NCBI GenBank assembly: GCA_964057225.1
Contig: OZ059895.1
Location: 10,416,001-10,480,000, forward strand
Reading direction: 5' to 3'
From: Auanema rhodensis
Lineage: Eukaryota > Nematoda > Chromadorea > Rhabditida > Rhabditidae
DNA: 64,000 nt
Shown: piece by piece, positions 63,640-64,000 of the stretch
How positions within the stretch are numbered: the first letter of the stretch is position 1
How the letters are laid out: each line of letters starts with the position of its first letter
The notes under the pieces: generated by a model
Told to the model about the DNA's origin: nothing
The model's input: only the letters and a program-made list of their open reading frames with translations
Database searches by the model: none
Program-made: the position numbers and the translations under genes

Positions 63640-64000
63640 TTTTGTTAGCACAGAAACATATTAATCATATTTTACGGCGGGCTCAAGTTGCTATTTTGTT
63701 CGATTTTTATGAAAAATTGAAAATTTTAAAATGTTTATTTTTAGCCCTAGAATGACGTGCAAAATCTTATTCAACTCAAAATCAACTGTTTGATAATATA
63801 AATTAGGTTTTGTGAGCATATATCCATAGTAATCATGTTTTGCGGCGGGTTCAACTTGCTATTTCGTTTGATTTTTATGAAAAATTAAATATTTTAAAAA
63901 TTTTATTTCTTGTCCTAGAAATACGTGCTACATCTCATTAAACTAAGAATTAGTTGATTGAGAAGGCAAAACAAATTTTGTTAGCACAGAACCATATTAA
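63640..64000 (+). repeat. Array continuing off the window edge
   Basis: An S3 (with GAATGACGTGC near 63751 and CAAAATC for CAACATC), an S1 and the start of an S2/S3-headed monomer follow the order of another 1031-bp unit. The window ends inside the CATATTAATCAT box, so the array is not finished here. Confidence 0.85.

Larger units (their letters stand above)
1211..64000 (+). repeat. Main satellite array, about 367 direct monomers
   Basis: From here to the window end every stretch aligns to one monomer family in one orientation, with boxes repeating every 167-177 bp: TTTTGT(G/T)AGCA, TAATCAT, GGCGGG or a close variant, GCTATTT(T/C)GTT, TTTATTT, CCTAGAAATACGTGC and ACATCT. I saw no interrupting non-satellite sequence. 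Monomers fall into S1 (168 bp), S2 (177 bp), S3 (168 bp) and recombinant classes, arranged in HORs of different length along the array. The array is not complete in this window, since it runs off the right edge in mid-monomer. No promoter, RNA gene or transposon was found inside it. Confidence 0.98.

Noticed and set aside
1211-64000. CRISPR array
   Set aside because: The repeat unit is 167-177 bp with no unique spacers between short direct repeats, and no cas-like gene is present. The whole unit repeats, as in satellite DNA.
1211-64000. CENP-B box (nTTCGnnnnAnnCGGGn)
   Set aside because: S1 has TTTCGTTTGA, matching the first half only, and S2 has AAGGCGGG, matching the second half only. No monomer that I read has both halves at the right spacing.
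1211-64000. Identity with human-type alpha satellite because of the 171-bp average length
   Set aside because: Average length is close, but I see no matching sequence boxes beyond the coincidental half CENP-B match. The class lengths are 168 and 177.
1211-64000. Whole array as an assembly artefact of duplicated contigs
   Set aside because: Private variants and differing monomer orders are spread through every block, and offsets differ by whole monomers. That is what real satellite evolution gives. Local errors in near-identical pairs remain possible and are flagged in the findings.

Overview
This window is almost entirely eukaryotic satellite DNA. From about position 1211 to the last base (62.8 kb, roughly 367 monomers by length) it is one uninterrupted, strongly AT-rich tandem array in a single orientation. 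It contains no recognisable intact gene. Monomer lengths are close to nucleosomal repeat size, monomers are ordered into higher-order repeats (HORs), and the only non-satellite insert carries what look like a very short intron and polypyrimidine-tract splice acceptors. All this points to a eukaryotic nuclear genome, pericentromeric or otherwise heterochromatic. An insect or other small arthropod is my best guess, but I do not recognise the satellite by name.

Layout. Positions 1-292 are non-satellite AT-rich flank. Positions 293-707 hold satellite in reverse orientation. Positions 708-1130 are a 423-bp non-satellite insert with a two-exon-like coding remnant. Positions 1131-1210 return to reverse-orientation satellite. 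At about 1211 the array flips to forward orientation through an imperfect 17+17-bp inverted repeat, and it stays forward to 64000. Monomers at 293-1803 are the most diverged; those further in are much more alike, as expected for an array edge next to a homogenised interior.

Monomer system. With phase set at the TTTTGTKAGCA box, I count three main classes: S1, 168 bp (starts TTTTGTGAGCATATATCC); S2, 177 bp (starts TTTTGTTAGCACAGAA, ends with a TTATCTAAGAAA-type tail); and S3, 168 bp (S2-like start, ends with a CTCAACTCAAAATCAACTG tail). There are also recombinant classes: S1-head/S2-tail hybrids (168 or 177 bp), the reciprocal S2-head/S1-tail (167 bp), an S1-head/S3-body type, a 173-bp class with a TTTAA insertion and a 167-bp class with a one-base deletion. 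The simplest HOR is S3-S1-S2 = 513 bp. Larger units include 849, 1026, 1031, 1203, 1362 and 2574 bp. The cleanest is a 1031-bp six-monomer HOR, present three times in direct succession at 55044-58136 and once more at 62609-63639.

Long-range structure. Several 0.8-1.5 kb blocks recur with fixed offsets of 18150, 19665 and 22662 bp, so segments containing many monomers have been copied over about 20 kb. The recurrent 62-codon open frame in S3-type monomers is not annotated as a gene: it is an S3 monomer read through, and base differences between subfamilies are not concentrated at third codon positions. I found no prokaryotic system, CRISPR array, RNA gene or intact transposon.
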